Part shown: positions 42,355-51,461 of the stretch, in pieces
How positions within the stretch are numbered: position 1 is the stretch's first letter
Layout of the letters: the number at the start of each line of letters is the position of its first letter
DNA from: Hyphomicrobiales bacterium
Lineage (GTDB): Bacteria; Pseudomonadota; Alphaproteobacteria; Rhizobiales; JAJFHB01
NCBI GenBank assembly: GCA_021775755.1
Contig: JAJFHE010000038.1
Span: 93,285-157,284, forward strand
Length of the DNA stretch: 64,000 bases
Direction: 5' to 3'
Made by a program: the position numbers and the translations under genes
Notes under the pieces: generated by a model
Seen by the model: the letters and a program-made list of their open reading frames with translations, nothing else
Told to the model about the DNA's origin: nothing
The model's database searches: none

Positions 42355-43062
42355 CTACTCGCGCAGAACCAGCTGATCGCCCGAAATCGACACTTTGAGT
42401 TCACCCAGATAGCTCATACCGAGCAGGGATTGATGCAAGGCGCCGGGTTGCGAGACCACCGCGGCGACGCGGCGTACACGGATACCGCCGACGTTCACCT
42501 CATCGAGCTCGACAAGCGCTCCATGCGTCACGCCGTTGGCCGTGCGCAGGGGGATGGAATACTCAAGCGATCCCATATTGATACCGATGCGGCGGGCATC
42601 CTCGTCCGTCAGGGTTACGACGGTGGCGCCGGTGTCGGCAAGCATGTTGACGTGTGTCCTGTTGACCAGGGTGTCGACTCCGAACTGTCCGTTTTCCATG
42701 GCCCGGATCGCCACGACCTGAGGGCCGCTGTTTCGTGTTTGCGCCGGCTCGCTTACGGCTGCGGTCGTTGGGCCGTTCCGGCCGGTGAAATGTCCGGCAA
42801 CGGCGATCAGGTCATCGCGGTAGCTGTAGATGGACACCACGGCGAGCACGACAGCCGCCCAGTTCGCCGCCTGTTTGAACACGATGCCCGATCGGCTGAA
42901 TGTGCTCATGGCGAGCGCACCGCCGATTGTCAGCGCGACGGCTGCGGCGCGCGCAGTCTGGCTGAACTGGTCGTCGGCGATCCCGATCAAAGCCATTGGA
43001 TCGTCCTGCAAAATAAACCAGCCGCCACACGTGACGAGCACTATCAGTCCCAGCCAGGCCAT
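42355..43062 (-). CDS. TIGR02281-family retropepsin-like aspartic protease
   Basis: 235 residues. Three membrane helices in the N-terminal 90 residues are followed by a soluble retropepsin-like domain: the catalytic motif NMLADTGATVVTL (DTGA), flap region YSIPLRTANGVTHGALVELD and the second hydrophobic-hydrophobic-Gly motif HQSLLGMSYLGELKV. This is clan AA, TIGR02281, seen mainly in proteobacteria. It probably acts as a dimer in the periplasm or on the membrane; targets unknown. The ATG at 43062 overlaps the stop of the DUF1289 gene by one base. Confidence 0.88.
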   Translation of the reverse strand: MAWLGLIVLVTCGGWFILQDDPMALIGIADDQFSQTARAAAVALTIGGALAMSTFSRSGIVFKQAANWAAVVLAVVSIYSYRDDLIAVAGHFTGRNGPTTAAVSEPAQTRNSGPQVVAIRAMENGQFGVDTLVNRTHVNMLADTGATVVTLTDEDARRIGINMGSLEYSIPLRTANGVTHGALVELDEVNVGGIRVRRVAAVVSQPGALHQSLLGMSYLGELKVSISGDQLVLRE

Positions 43063-43292
43063 TAGTCTTTCTCGCTCCTTCGTGAGCCGCGACCGCCGCG
43101 CCGTTTGCGTTTGGCGGTCATGTCGGCGAGGCGCCCCGGTAGCTCCGCCACGAGCGCTGATTTTTCGCCATCGCTGAAATGCAGCCAGCCGGCAATTTCG
43201 TCGCGGCTGCGCCCACATCCAATGCAATGCCCGGTGACCTGATCTACCACACAGACCTTAATGCAAGGCGAATCCGGCGGCGTTTCATCCAT
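43062..43292 (-). CDS. DUF1289-family small cysteine protein
   Basis: 76 residues with the family pattern SPCIKVCVVDQVTGHCIGCG, four Cys that could bind an iron-sulfur cluster or zinc (C-x3-C and C-x2-C), then GRSRDEIAGWLHFSD and a basic tail. The family is uncharacterised and is often found in small operons in proteobacteria. Translationally coupled to the aspartic protease gene downstream. Confidence 0.9.
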   Translation of the reverse strand: MDETPPDSPCIKVCVVDQVTGHCIGCGRSRDEIAGWLHFSDGEKSALVAELPGRLADMTAKRKRRGGRGSRRSEKD

Positions 43293-43335
43293 AGTTCGTC
43301 TCGTTTGCCAAATGAGGGTTTGTAAGGGGTTTTGC

Positions 43336-44145
43336 CTACGCGCCGATCAAAATGCCGATGAGGAACGCGCTCTCGCAAACCTGCTGCGTCGCGCCGGCGA
43401 CGTCGCCCGTCTGGCCCTCGATCTGCACGTCCGCGAGCCGCTTCATCGCCCACAGCGCAATCGCAGATGCTATCACCGCCGTCAAGATGGAGATTAGCCC
43501 CGCACCGAACAGAAAGGCAGGCAGAATTAGGATCGCGCCAGCCATGAGCGCTTGGCGCATGATGGAAGCGTCGGGCATGCCGGCTGCGGAAGACAATCCG
43601 TCATCGCGGGCAGGCGGCAACAGTGCCAGCAGCGACACGGCCAGCGCGCGCGAAAATGCACCGGAAGCAGCGAGCAGAAGCGCGATGGCCACTGCCGAGT
43701 ACCCTGCAAGTGCAATGGCGCTGATAACGGCGATGCGCGTGGCGAGCGACAGCATGAGAGCGGCGGCGCCATAGCTGCCGAGGCGGCTGTCGCGCATGAT
43801 TTCGAGCTTTTCTTCAACACTCCATCCGCCGCCGAAACCATCCGCCGTGTCGGCGAGCGCGTCCTCGTGGAATGCCCCGGTGACGACGACGGCCGTGGCG
43901 ACGCACAGCACCGATGACAGGAGCGCAGGCAGCGACAACCAGCTTGCGGCCATGAACACGAAACCGGCCAGCAGGCCGACAATCGCCCCGGCGACCGGAT
44001 GCGCGCGCAAGGAGCGCTCGGGCGGCGGTCCGCCGGCTTCGGAAAACCGCGAAACCGGCAGGCGTGTCAAAAAAGCCAGCGCATGGATCGTATCTTCGCG
44101 CCAGCCCTCAACAGTCCGGTTGGGCATTGTGTCGTGATCGCTCAT
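43336..44145 (-). CDS. cobS: Adenosylcobinamide-GDP ribazoletransferase (cobalamin synthase)
   Basis: Last assembly step of vitamin B12: joins adenosylcobinamide-GDP and alpha-ribazole in the inner membrane. 269 residues, with FLTRLPVSRF near the N-terminus and the catalytic acidic motif GAFHEDALADTADGFGGG, followed by IMRDSRLGSYGAAAL, both strong CobS signatures. About six membrane helices. No other B12 genes are adjacent and no cobalamin riboswitch is seen in the 60-base gap upstream. Confidence 0.95.
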   Translation of the reverse strand: MSDHDTMPNRTVEGWREDTIHALAFLTRLPVSRFSEAGGPPPERSLRAHPVAGAIVGLLAGFVFMAASWLSLPALLSSVLCVATAVVVTGAFHEDALADTADGFGGGWSVEEKLEIMRDSRLGSYGAAALMLSLATRIAVISAIALAGYSAVAIALLLAASGAFSRALAVSLLALLPPARDDGLSSAAGMPDASIMRQALMAGAILILPAFLFGAGLISILTAVIASAIALWAMKRLADVQIEGQTGDVAGATQQVCESAFLIGILIGA

Positions 44146-44204
44146 TAAAGCGGGGCCTCGGTGTGAGCGTGTGTTCAGCCAACACTATTGTCTAAGCCGT
44201 TTGC

Positions 44205-45707
44205 CTAACCGTTTGCAACTTTCGGCAGATCTTCTACCGGCTTCGGGTCGGGGATCCGCACAACCCGGCTGCGTGGGAATTCCGCCATTGCCTCGGTTCC
44301 AACGCCGACTTCACTGTTGAGTATGAACGTGCCCCCGTGCAGCTCAACAAGCCCGCGCACGATGGGAAGGCCGAGGCCTGCGCCTTCCTGCGCGGTTTCG
44401 TAAGACAGCGAACCCTGTCCGAAGGAACTGAGTACCCGGGGGATTTCTTCCTTGGGAATGCCGGGGCCGGTGTCCTGAACGGACATGAACAGCCCGCCTG
44501 ATTGCGTGTGGCCGACGCGCAGCACGATGCGGCCGTTATCGGGTGTGAATTTAATGGCGTTGGAGATCAGGTTGAGCCAGATCTGCTTGATAGCGCGTTC
44601 GTCCGCCGAGAGCCTCGGCAACGTCGGGTCGAACTGATGCAGGAACTCGATCGACTTCTCCTGGGCTTTCAACGACAGCAGTTCCTCGCAATCCTCGGCC
44701 ATGTGCTGCAGGGCAACAGCGCTTTCCCGCAGATGGTATCGCCCGGCTTCCACGCGCGAGTGATCGAGCACCTGATTGATGAGGTTAAGCAGATGTTCGC
44801 CTGAGCGGTGGATATCGTTGGCGTACTCCTTGTAGTTGGGCACGACATGCGCGCCCATCAGCTCGTCTTTCATGATTTCCGAGAAGCCCAGAATGGCATT
44901 GAGCGGCGTTCGCAGTTCGTGGCTCATGGTGGCTAGGAAGTGCGACTTTGCGGCGCTCGCCTGCTCGGCGCGCTTGCGGGCGTCGTCGGAGTTGACGCGC
45001 GCCTGTTCAAGTTCCGCGATCAGGGCATCTTTCTGGGCGCGGTAGTCGATAACTTCCCGCGCCGTTTTGTTCAGATTTCGCGCAAGCCTCAGGCTGTAGA
45101 GTTCTGCGACGATGGCGAACAACGCCATGCCGAGATGGATCGGACCGCCTTCGATAAGCGACAGATGCAGCAGCGCCGCCGTGATCGGCACCGTGCCGGC
45201 ATAAACCACACTGAGGCTGCCCGCCGCCGTTGCCATGCGTATGACGACAACTATGAGCAGGGTAGCTACAACGAACATGTGCTCTTGCGCGCTCATCTGC
45301 TGCCAGACGAGATAGGCAATCGCCGCCCAGGTGGTCGACATGAGGAATTCCGAGGCCGCAATCTTGCGCTCCCAGCGCCGCGCGCTCGTCTCGGCTGGAT
45401 CGCGTTTGCGGAACTCGCGGCACAGCGCGAGCTGAATGCCCTGCGTGACGATGACCATGGAGAGCCACAGCACCGCGGTGTGAACCGGGATCCATAGCAG
45501 GCTGTAACCGGCGATGATCAGCGCAAGAAAGGGTAGCGCAAGCGCTGTGCGAAACTGGCCGGACACAAAGGTCGAAAGAAGTTCGTGGTCAAAGGCGACG
45601 CCGCCGCTCACGCCGGTCAGCCGGGCGCGCGCCTCGCGCACCTGAGTGCCAAGCGTGCGCGGTCCTTCGGCTTTCTTGCGCCGAGCATCGAAGGTCACAC
45701 CGGTCAT
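44205..45707 (-). CDS. Membrane-bound sensor histidine kinase
   Basis: 500 residues. About six membrane helices (residues 50-215) form the sensor, with no large periplasmic domain, then a coiled coil (ALIAELEQARVNSDDARKRA) and a dimerisation domain with His263 (TMSHELRTPLNAILGFSEI) in the DivJ/PleC/PdhS context (YANDIHRSGEHLLNLINQVLDHS). The ATPase domain has DTGPGIPKEE and GAGLGLPIV. No PAS, receiver or cognate regulator gene is adjacent. A strong hairpin covers the region just before the ATG at 45707. Stimulus unknown. Confidence 0.9.
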   Translation of the reverse strand: MTGVTFDARRKKAEGPRTLGTQVREARARLTGVSGGVAFDHELLSTFVSGQFRTALALPFLALIIAGYSLLWIPVHTAVLWLSMVIVTQGIQLALCREFRKRDPAETSARRWERKIAASEFLMSTTWAAIAYLVWQQMSAQEHMFVVATLLIVVVIRMATAAGSLSVVYAGTVPITAALLHLSLIEGGPIHLGMALFAIVAELYSLRLARNLNKTAREVIDYRAQKDALIAELEQARVNSDDARKRAEQASAAKSHFLATMSHELRTPLNAILGFSEIMKDELMGAHVVPNYKEYANDIHRSGEHLLNLINQVLDHSRVEAGRYHLRESAVALQHMAEDCEELLSLKAQEKSIEFLHQFDPTLPRLSADERAIKQIWLNLISNAIKFTPDNGRIVLRVGHTQSGGLFMSVQDTGPGIPKEEIPRVLSSFGQGSLSYETAQEGAGLGLPIVRGLVELHGGTFILNSEVGVGTEAMAEFPRSRVVRIPDPKPVEDLPKVANG

Positions 45708-45711
45708 GGAT

Positions 45712-45747
45712 GCGCCGCCCTTTTTCGTTATTCAGGCCGGGCGGCGC
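45712..45747 (-). promoter_or_regulatory. Hairpin sequestering the kinase start region
   Basis: On the coding (minus) strand GCGCCGCCC pairs with GGGCGGCGC, 9 perfect base pairs around an 18-base A-rich loop, ending five bases before the kinase ATG. The only purine-rich stretch that could serve as ribosome site (GGGCGG) lies in the stem, so translation would need the hairpin to open. Confidence 0.5.
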
Positions 45748-45932
45748 GGGACTTTACGTCCGTCGCCTGTTTGTGCCCGTCCCTGTTTTTATTGGCGGCG
45801 ACTATGCCAGAGAAAGTTTAACACCCGCTCACGCAAGGTGGTTAGGGAAGGGTGAACTTGGGACATACGTTCAGTGTTTCTCGAGCAATCGACATGCGCG
45901 CATTCGATTGCAGCGCAGCCGCAGCCAGTGCG

Positions 45933-46832
45933 CTACCCCCCACTCACCATCTCAAAGAATTTCCCCGTCTGCTCGCCGCCCATGAAGAAGGCCTTACCGC
46001 CGGCCATGTCCGAGATGCTCGCCCATTTGCGCGCGATATCTTCAGCGCTTGCGTCATCGCCGAGATAGACGCCCGGGCTTTCGACGATTTCCGCCTTTGC
46101 GAATACCCCGGCGCCGGCACACAGGATAACTCCCGTCGGCGCGCTGTCGCTTGCCAAGTAAATTACCGCCGGTGTCACAAGCTCGGGCCGCGCCAGTGCT
46201 TCTGCTTCCGGCGGAAAGAGCTCCGACGTCATGCGCGTATACGCCACTGGCGCCACCGCATTGCAGCGGATGTTGTGTTTCTCGCCCTCAAGCTTCAGCG
46301 TATTCATAAGGCCGACCACGGCCAACTTGGCGGCGCCATAATTCGACTGGCCGAAATTGCCGTAGAGCCCGCTCGATGACGTTGTGACAACAACACGGCC
46401 ATATCCCTGCTCACGCATCACCGGCCACACCGCCTTGGTGGGTTTCAGCGTGCCCATGACGTGCACGTTCATGACCGCTTCGAAATCCTCGATCTCCATC
46501 TTGTGCAACGTCTTGTCGCGCAGAATGCCGGCGTTGTTGACGAGAATGTCGATGCGCCCGAACCGTGACAGGGCCTGTTCGACAAGCGCGGCGACACCGC
46601 TGTCGTCGGTTACACTCGAGCCGTTCGCAATCGCTTCGCCGCCAAGGGCCTCGATTTCGGCAACGACCGCGTTTGCCGTCTCGGACGAGCCGCCTGAACC
46701 GTCGACATCGCCGCCCAAATCATTGACGACCACCCGGGCCCCGCGGCGCGCAAACTCAAGCGCATGTTCTCGTCCAAGGCCGCCGCCCGCGCCCGTCACG
46801 ATGGTGACTTTGCCGTCAAATTCGATGCTCAT
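45933..46832 (-). CDS. Short-chain dehydrogenase (MFE-2/HSD17B4-like)
   Basis: 299-residue NAD(P)-dependent SDR: cofactor motif VTGAGGGLGREHALEF, NNAG (ILVNNAGILRDKTL), catalytic Ser in TTSSSGLYGNFGQSNYGAAK with Tyr and Lys of the YGAAK pair. The pattern GGGLGREHAL, NDLGGDVDG and LRDKTLHKM is that of the dehydrogenase domain of peroxisomal multifunctional enzyme type 2 and its bacterial relatives, which oxidise 3-hydroxyacyl-CoA or steroids. Divergent from the GST gene. A fatty-acid oxidation role is likely but not proven. Confidence 0.92.
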   Translation of the reverse strand: MSIEFDGKVTIVTGAGGGLGREHALEFARRGARVVVNDLGGDVDGSGGSSETANAVVAEIEALGGEAIANGSSVTDDSGVAALVEQALSRFGRIDILVNNAGILRDKTLHKMEIEDFEAVMNVHVMGTLKPTKAVWPVMREQGYGRVVVTTSSSGLYGNFGQSNYGAAKLAVVGLMNTLKLEGEKHNIRCNAVAPVAYTRMTSELFPPEAEALARPELVTPAVIYLASDSAPTGVILCAGAGVFAKAEIVESPGVYLGDDASAEDIARKWASISDMAGGKAFFMGGEQTGKFFEMVSGG

Positions 46833-47004
46833 TTAGGGACAGTCCTTCCCGCTCGTTGGATCTCAAAGTCGCCCGTAAAGTGGCGTTCAGAGGGGCTACG
46901 GTCAAGCTGCCTGCCGCCCGTCCACCACCCGCCCGCTGGTTGCATGATCGGGCCCTCTCCGCTACCACTCGGTGCACATTGGCGGGCAGGGGAAAAATGC
47001 AGCG

Positions 47005-47616
47005 ATGAAACTTTATCAGGACCCTCAGGCGGTAAATCCGCGCCGCGTGCGCATATTTCTTGCCGAAAAGGGCATCGACGTGCCGTTTGAGAACCTCGAA
47101 GTACTCAAAGGCGGCCATCGTGACCCCGCTCTCGTCGCCAAGAATCCGATGATGCGCGTGCCCTTCCTGGAACTCGACGATGGCACGGTTATCGCTGAAT
47201 CCATGGCAATATGCCGCTACTTCGAAGCGCTGCAACCCGAACCGGTTCTGATGGGCCGTAACCCTGTCGAACAGGCAGGCATCGAAATGTGGAATCGCCG
47301 TGTTGAGCATCAACTACTCGGTTCGGTGATAAACTGTTTCCGTCACGGCCATCCGGTCATGGTGGCGCTTGAGCCGAACCAGATCAAGGAATGGAGTGTT
47401 TTGAACAACACGCGTGCATCCGAAATGCTTGGTTTTCTCGAAACGGAGATGGCGTCCCGCCCGTTCATTGCCGGCGCCGAGTACTCCGTCGCCGACATCA
47501 CGGCGCTGGCTGCGGTCGACTTTCTGCGCGCTGCGCGCCTTGAACTGACTGACGACCATCCTAACCTCAGGCGATGGCACGCGGACGTGTCCGCCCGGCC
47601 GAGCGCTGCGGCTTGA
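47005..47616 (+). CDS. Glutathione S-transferase
   Basis: 203 residues from the ATG at 47005 (a GTG at 46972 is also in frame). The thioredoxin-like N-terminal domain (MKLYQDPQAVNPRRVRIFLA) has the cis-Pro motif MRVPFLELDDG and Glu-Ser of the glutathione site (VIAESMAICRYFE). The C-terminal helical domain shows FIAGAEYSVADITALAAVDF. Asn12 stands where the catalytic Ser/Cys/Tyr often sits. Substrate unknown. First of four co-directional genes with an 18-base gap to the next. Confidence 0.93.
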   Translation: MKLYQDPQAVNPRRVRIFLAEKGIDVPFENLEVLKGGHRDPALVAKNPMMRVPFLELDDGTVIAESMAICRYFEALQPEPVLMGRNPVEQAGIEMWNRRVEHQLLGSVINCFRHGHPVMVALEPNQIKEWSVLNNTRASEMLGFLETEMASRPFIAGAEYSVADITALAAVDFLRAARLELTDDHPNLRRWHADVSARPSAAA

Positions 47617-47634
47617 TCCGCGCGGGAGGCGCTC

Positions 47635-48369
47635 ATGCAGATTACCTTTCTCGGCACAGGCGACGCCTTCGGCAGTGGTGGGCGGTTCAACACATGCCTC
47701 CACTTCCGCCATGCAGATGGCGTTGCACTCATTGACTGCGGTGCTTCGTCAATGGTCGCCATGCAGCGCGCCGAAATCGACCGCGCCGAGATCGATGCGA
47801 TCATTCTCTCCCACCTGCACGGCGACCACTTTGGCGCCTTGCCCTTCTTCATGCTCGATGCCCAGTTTGTGGCACGCCGGTCGAAGCCGTTAGTTGTTGC
47901 CGGTCCTCCGGGCACGCGCGAGCGGGTACATCAGGCCATGGAGGTGTTCTTTCCGGGATCGACAAACATAGGCTGGCATTTCGAATTCATTGTCGAAGAA
48001 GTGGCGCCGCGATCGCCGTGCGATATCTGTGGCGTAAATGTCGAGGGATATGAGGTCGATCATCCGTCAGGCGCACTGTCCTACGCCTTGCGGCTCGGCG
48101 TGGAGGGCAAGATCGTTACCTATTCCGGTGACACGCAGTGGACCGATGCGCTTGTCGATGCCTCCCGCGATGCCGACCTTTTCATCTGCGAGTGCCACGG
48201 GTTCGAACACTCCGTCCCTTACCATCTCAATCACGCAGAATTGTGCGCCAAACGCGACAAGTTCAGCGCAAAACGAATGATCCTCACCCATATGAGTGAC
48301 GACATGCTTGATAACCTTGACAGCGCGGCTTTCGAGACCGCCCACGATGGCCTCCGTCTGGATCTATGA
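47635..48369 (+). CDS. MBL-fold metallo-hydrolase (RNase Z/PhnP-like)
   Basis: 244 residues of the metallo-beta-lactamase fold: MQITFLGTGDAFGSGGR at the start, metal motif LSHLHGDHFGALP (HxHxDH), SGDTQ with the bridging Asp, and the late His in ILTHMSD. The pattern resembles RNase Z, arylsulfatase-type and PhnP phosphodiesterases, but no exosite or extra domain is visible, so substrate cannot be named. It overlaps the downstream gene by four bases (ATGA). Confidence 0.9.
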   Translation: MQITFLGTGDAFGSGGRFNTCLHFRHADGVALIDCGASSMVAMQRAEIDRAEIDAIILSHLHGDHFGALPFFMLDAQFVARRSKPLVVAGPPGTRERVHQAMEVFFPGSTNIGWHFEFIVEEVAPRSPCDICGVNVEGYEVDHPSGALSYALRLGVEGKIVTYSGDTQWTDALVDASRDADLFICECHGFEHSVPYHLNHAELCAKRDKFSAKRMILTHMSDDMLDNLDSAAFETAHDGLRLDL

Positions 48370-48980
48370 GCGAGATTGACCGGCTGCTGACCAATATCCG
48401 CGCCTGCAGGATCTGCGTCGAGACCCCTCTCAAGACGCCGCTGCCGCATGCGCCGCGGCCGGTGATCCAGGCGTCATCGGGTGCCCGCATTCTGATCGCC
48501 GGCCAGGCTCCGGGCAATCGGGTGAATGAAACCGGTATCCCCTTCAATGACCCGAGCGGCGACCGGTTGCGCGAGTGGATGGGGATCGGCCGCGATGTCT
48601 TCTACGACGAAACGAAAGTGGCGATCGTGCCCATGGGCTTTTGTTTTCCGGGTCTCGATGCCAAGGGCGGTGATCTGCCGCCGCGCCGTGAATGCGCGCC
48701 GAAATGGCGGGCGGATGTGGTCAATTTTTTGTCACAGGTCAGGCTTACACTCATTATCGGTCAGTATGCGCAAGGCTGGCATTTAGGCGCGGCCCGTAAA
48801 CCCTCCCTTACCGAAACCGTGCGATGCTGGCGCGAGTATGTCGATGAAACCGCCGACACCGTTGTGTTGCCTTTGCCGCATCCTTCCTGGCGCAACAATG
48901 TCTGGCTCAAGAAGAACCCCTGGTTTGGAACGGAAGTGCTGCCGTTTCTGCGCACCAAAGTAGGTCAGCTGATCGCATGA
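48366..48980 (+). CDS. Uracil-DNA glycosylase-superfamily protein
   Basis: 204 residues. Motif region APGNRVNETGIPFNDPSGDR corresponds to the active-site loop of the family 4/5-like UDG fold (GEAPGxxE), and PLPHPSWRNN to the second loop (HPSP-like). RACRICVET has two Cys that may relate to the iron-sulfur cluster of family 4 enzymes, although only part of the four-Cys pattern is seen (Cys14, Cys17). Could repair deaminated bases in DNA. Overlaps its neighbours on both sides (ATGA upstream, ATGATG downstream). Confidence 0.85.
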   Translation: MSEIDRLLTNIRACRICVETPLKTPLPHAPRPVIQASSGARILIAGQAPGNRVNETGIPFNDPSGDRLREWMGIGRDVFYDETKVAIVPMGFCFPGLDAKGGDLPPRRECAPKWRADVVNFLSQVRLTLIIGQYAQGWHLGAARKPSLTETVRCWREYVDETADTVVLPLPHPSWRNNVWLKKNPWFGTEVLPFLRTKVGQLIA

Positions 48981-50032
48981 TGCCCAAGCGCACTGTCAGT
49001 TTGTTTCTGGCTCTTGCCGCGATGCTTGTTGCCGCGGCCTGCGCGCCGCGCCTGCAGGAAATCGGCGCGGTGACGGCTAACATTGAACTGGACGACACAA
49101 CGGTCGCCATGGCCGACGGCGCGCGATTGCCCCTGCGTAAATGGGAGGTCGACAACCCGCGCGCGGTCATTGTCGGCGTGCATGGCATGGGCGATTATTC
49201 GAATGCATTTACGATGCCGGGCGAGTGGTTTGCCGAGCGAGGCATCGCAACCTATGCCTATGACCAGCGCGGCTTCGGCGAAACCGGGCAGCGCGGCGTA
49301 TGGGCCGGCTCCGGCGTCATGGTCGGCGATCTGAAGTCCGTCAGGGACCTGATCGCCGAACGCCACCCGGGCGTCCCGCTTTACGTTCTGGGGCTCAGCA
49401 TGGGCGGTGCGGTGACCATGGTTGCCCAAGCTCAGGGGTTACAGGTTGATGGTGTCATCCTCGCGGCGCCGGCAATCTGGGGCTGGCAGGCAATGCACCC
49501 GGCCTACAAGGCAAGTCTCTGGGTTGCCGCACACACCTTCCCCGATACCTTCGCGACCGGTAGCGGCCTTGAGATCCAGCCCTCCGACAACATTGAAATG
49601 CTGCGCGCCTACAGTAAGGACCCGCTTGTCCTTTACGGATCGCGCATTGATGCCATCTACGGCCTGGTGACTCTGATGGACGAGGCCTACGACGCGGCGG
49701 ACAATCTCACCGTGCCGGCGCTCTATCTCTACGGCACGAAAGATGAAATCGTGCCTGCCGGGCCGACCTACAATGTGATGGGCCGCGTGCCCGAGCCGAG
49801 GCGGCTCGTGCTCTACAAGAACGGCTATCACATGCTGCTGCGCGACCTTCAGCGCGAGGTGGTCTGGACCGATATTCTGGCGTGGATCGATAACCGCGAT
49901 GCGGTGCTGCCGTCAGGCGAGGAAGTCGAAGGCGAGCTACCAACCGCGGTCGACGCGCCGGTCAATGATGCACAAAGCGTCCAGGCCGTGCGCCCGTCGT
50001 CTTCCCGGACTGCCACACAATCGACCCGTTGA
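48977..50032 (+). CDS. Alpha/beta-hydrolase lipoprotein (lysophospholipase-like)
   Basis: 351 residues with a lipoprotein signal: LFLALAAMLVAAACAP with lipobox Cys. The hydrolase fold shows the nucleophile elbow LGLSMGGAV (Ser), the oxyanion loop VHGMGDYSNAF, the acidic residue after LYLYGTKDEIVP and His in NGYHMLLRD. This is the serine-aminopeptidase_S33/monoacylglycerol lipase pattern. It would sit on the periplasmic side, tethered by lipid. The last 71 bases overlap the convergent D-aminoacylase gene. Confidence 0.9.
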   Translation: MMPKRTVSLFLALAAMLVAAACAPRLQEIGAVTANIELDDTTVAMADGARLPLRKWEVDNPRAVIVGVHGMGDYSNAFTMPGEWFAERGIATYAYDQRGFGETGQRGVWAGSGVMVGDLKSVRDLIAERHPGVPLYVLGLSMGGAVTMVAQAQGLQVDGVILAAPAIWGWQAMHPAYKASLWVAAHTFPDTFATGSGLEIQPSDNIEMLRAYSKDPLVLYGSRIDAIYGLVTLMDEAYDAADNLTVPALYLYGTKDEIVPAGPTYNVMGRVPEPRRLVLYKNGYHMLLRDLQREVVWTDILAWIDNRDAVLPSGEEVEGELPTAVDAPVNDAQSVQAVRPSSSRTATQSTR

Positions 50033-51419
50033 CAAAAACCGCCTCGATGCCCCGTGCCGGTTGCGCTGGTACATCGAACGTCGCCGCATCCTCAACTGTT
50101 TCCGGGTCGAACAGCACCAGATCGGCATAACAGCCGCGCGCGATGCGGCCACGCTCCTGCAGCCCGAATGTCTGCGCCGAAAGCCCGCTCATGCGGTGCA
50201 CTGCGTTCTCCAGTTCAAACAGCTTTTGTTCGCGCACGTATCTTGCAAGTACGCGGGGAAATGTACCCCACAGTCTTGGATGCGGCCGCTCCTGGCCGGG
50301 CAACCCGTCCGACCCGACCATGGCGCCGGGCGACGACAGGATGCGCTTGAGATCTTCCTCATCCATCTGGAAATAGATCGCGCCCGCCGGATAAAGCCGT
50401 TCGACGGCTTCGTCCATTGTGCAGCCCCATTCGGCAACAATGTCCACGAGACGCCTTCCGGCGGCTTCAGGATGAGGTGCCGATCCGGTGATCAGAACGT
50501 CTTCGGACTCGCGGATGTATTCCGGCAGCAGAACCGTTGAGCTGGCCGTATAGGGATAGACATCAAGACCCAGCCGCTGGTGTTTGCGGGCCTTGGCAAT
50601 CTCGGACAGCGTATCCCTGCTGCGCCCGTAGTTTTTCGGGCCCGCGCATTTGTGATGGGAAATAACCACCGGCACATCCGCTTCGCGCCCGGTCTCTACA
50701 GTTTCGCGCACGGCGTCCAGCACATGGTCGCCCTCATCGCGCATATGGGTCGCATAGAGAGCGCCATCGAACTCGCGCAAGACGCGGGCGAGTTCGACGA
50801 TTTCCTGCTGCGGCGCCGCACGTGCCGGCGGGTAACCCAGCCCGGTGCTGAAGCCGATTGCGCCCTCGGCGAGCGCCTGCCTCAGGCTTGATGCCATGGC
50901 GTCCAGATCGGCGCTGCTTGCGGCTTCGTCGAGCCGGTCGCCCATGGCCGCGACCCGCAGCGAGCTGTGCCCGGTAAGCAGTGCCAGATTCAGGGCAGCT
51001 GGCGTGCGCTCGAACTGCGCGCGATAGGCCGCCACGTCGGCAAAGCGAAAGTCGCTTTCATCGCCCAGCAGCGGGAAGGGAGGCGGAAATCCGTTGCCCT
51101 GGGTAAAGGGCGCCAGCGAGATGCCGCAGTTCCCGGCGACCACGGTTGTGACGCCCTGCGATACCTTTGCCGCCATGTCGGGCGTTGCAAATACGGCGCG
51201 GTCATCATGCGTATGGCAGTCAATGAAGCCGGGGGCTATGACGAGACCCCCCGCATCGATCGTTTCATCGGCTTTCCATCCGCTGATATCGCCAACTGCT
51301 GCGATCCGGTCACGTTCAACCGCCACGCCACCGGCAAACCGGGTCGCACCGGTGCCATCCACAATGCAGGCGTTCTCGATGATGACATCGCAAATCTGCG
51401 CCGTATCTCTTGCGTCCAT
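49962..51419 (-). CDS. D-aminoacylase/N-acyl-D-amino-acid deacylase
   Basis: 485-residue amidohydrolase-superfamily zinc enzyme. It shows the metal motif PGFIDCHTHDD, GLGYPPARAAPQQEIVELA (family-specific), ATHMRDEGD and VVISHHKCAGPKNYG with metal His residues, and the late Asp in PGAMVGSDGLPGQ. It hydrolyses N-acyl-D-amino acids to D-amino acids. Cytoplasmic; no signal peptide. Its C-terminal 23 codons overlap the end of the convergent hydrolase gene. Confidence 0.93.
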   Translation of the reverse strand: MDARDTAQICDVIIENACIVDGTGATRFAGGVAVERDRIAAVGDISGWKADETIDAGGLVIAPGFIDCHTHDDRAVFATPDMAAKVSQGVTTVVAGNCGISLAPFTQGNGFPPPFPLLGDESDFRFADVAAYRAQFERTPAALNLALLTGHSSLRVAAMGDRLDEAASSADLDAMASSLRQALAEGAIGFSTGLGYPPARAAPQQEIVELARVLREFDGALYATHMRDEGDHVLDAVRETVETGREADVPVVISHHKCAGPKNYGRSRDTLSEIAKARKHQRLGLDVYPYTASSTVLLPEYIRESEDVLITGSAPHPEAAGRRLVDIVAEWGCTMDEAVERLYPAGAIYFQMDEEDLKRILSSPGAMVGSDGLPGQERPHPRLWGTFPRVLARYVREQKLFELENAVHRMSGLSAQTFGLQERGRIARGCYADLVLFDPETVEDAATFDVPAQPARGIEAVFVNGSIVWQSGKTTGARPGRFVHH

Positions 51420-51461
51420 TGCTGAACCTCTCGTTCAAGGCCCACCCGCATCGCGCCTTGC

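Noticed and set aside
41421..42398. 325-codon open frame on the plus strand
   Set aside because: Antisense to the phosphomutase gene; no domain features.
44146..44204. Cobalamin riboswitch before or near cobS
   Set aside because: The region upstream of cobS (between it and the kinase) is 59 bases and shows no B12-box or long folded leader.
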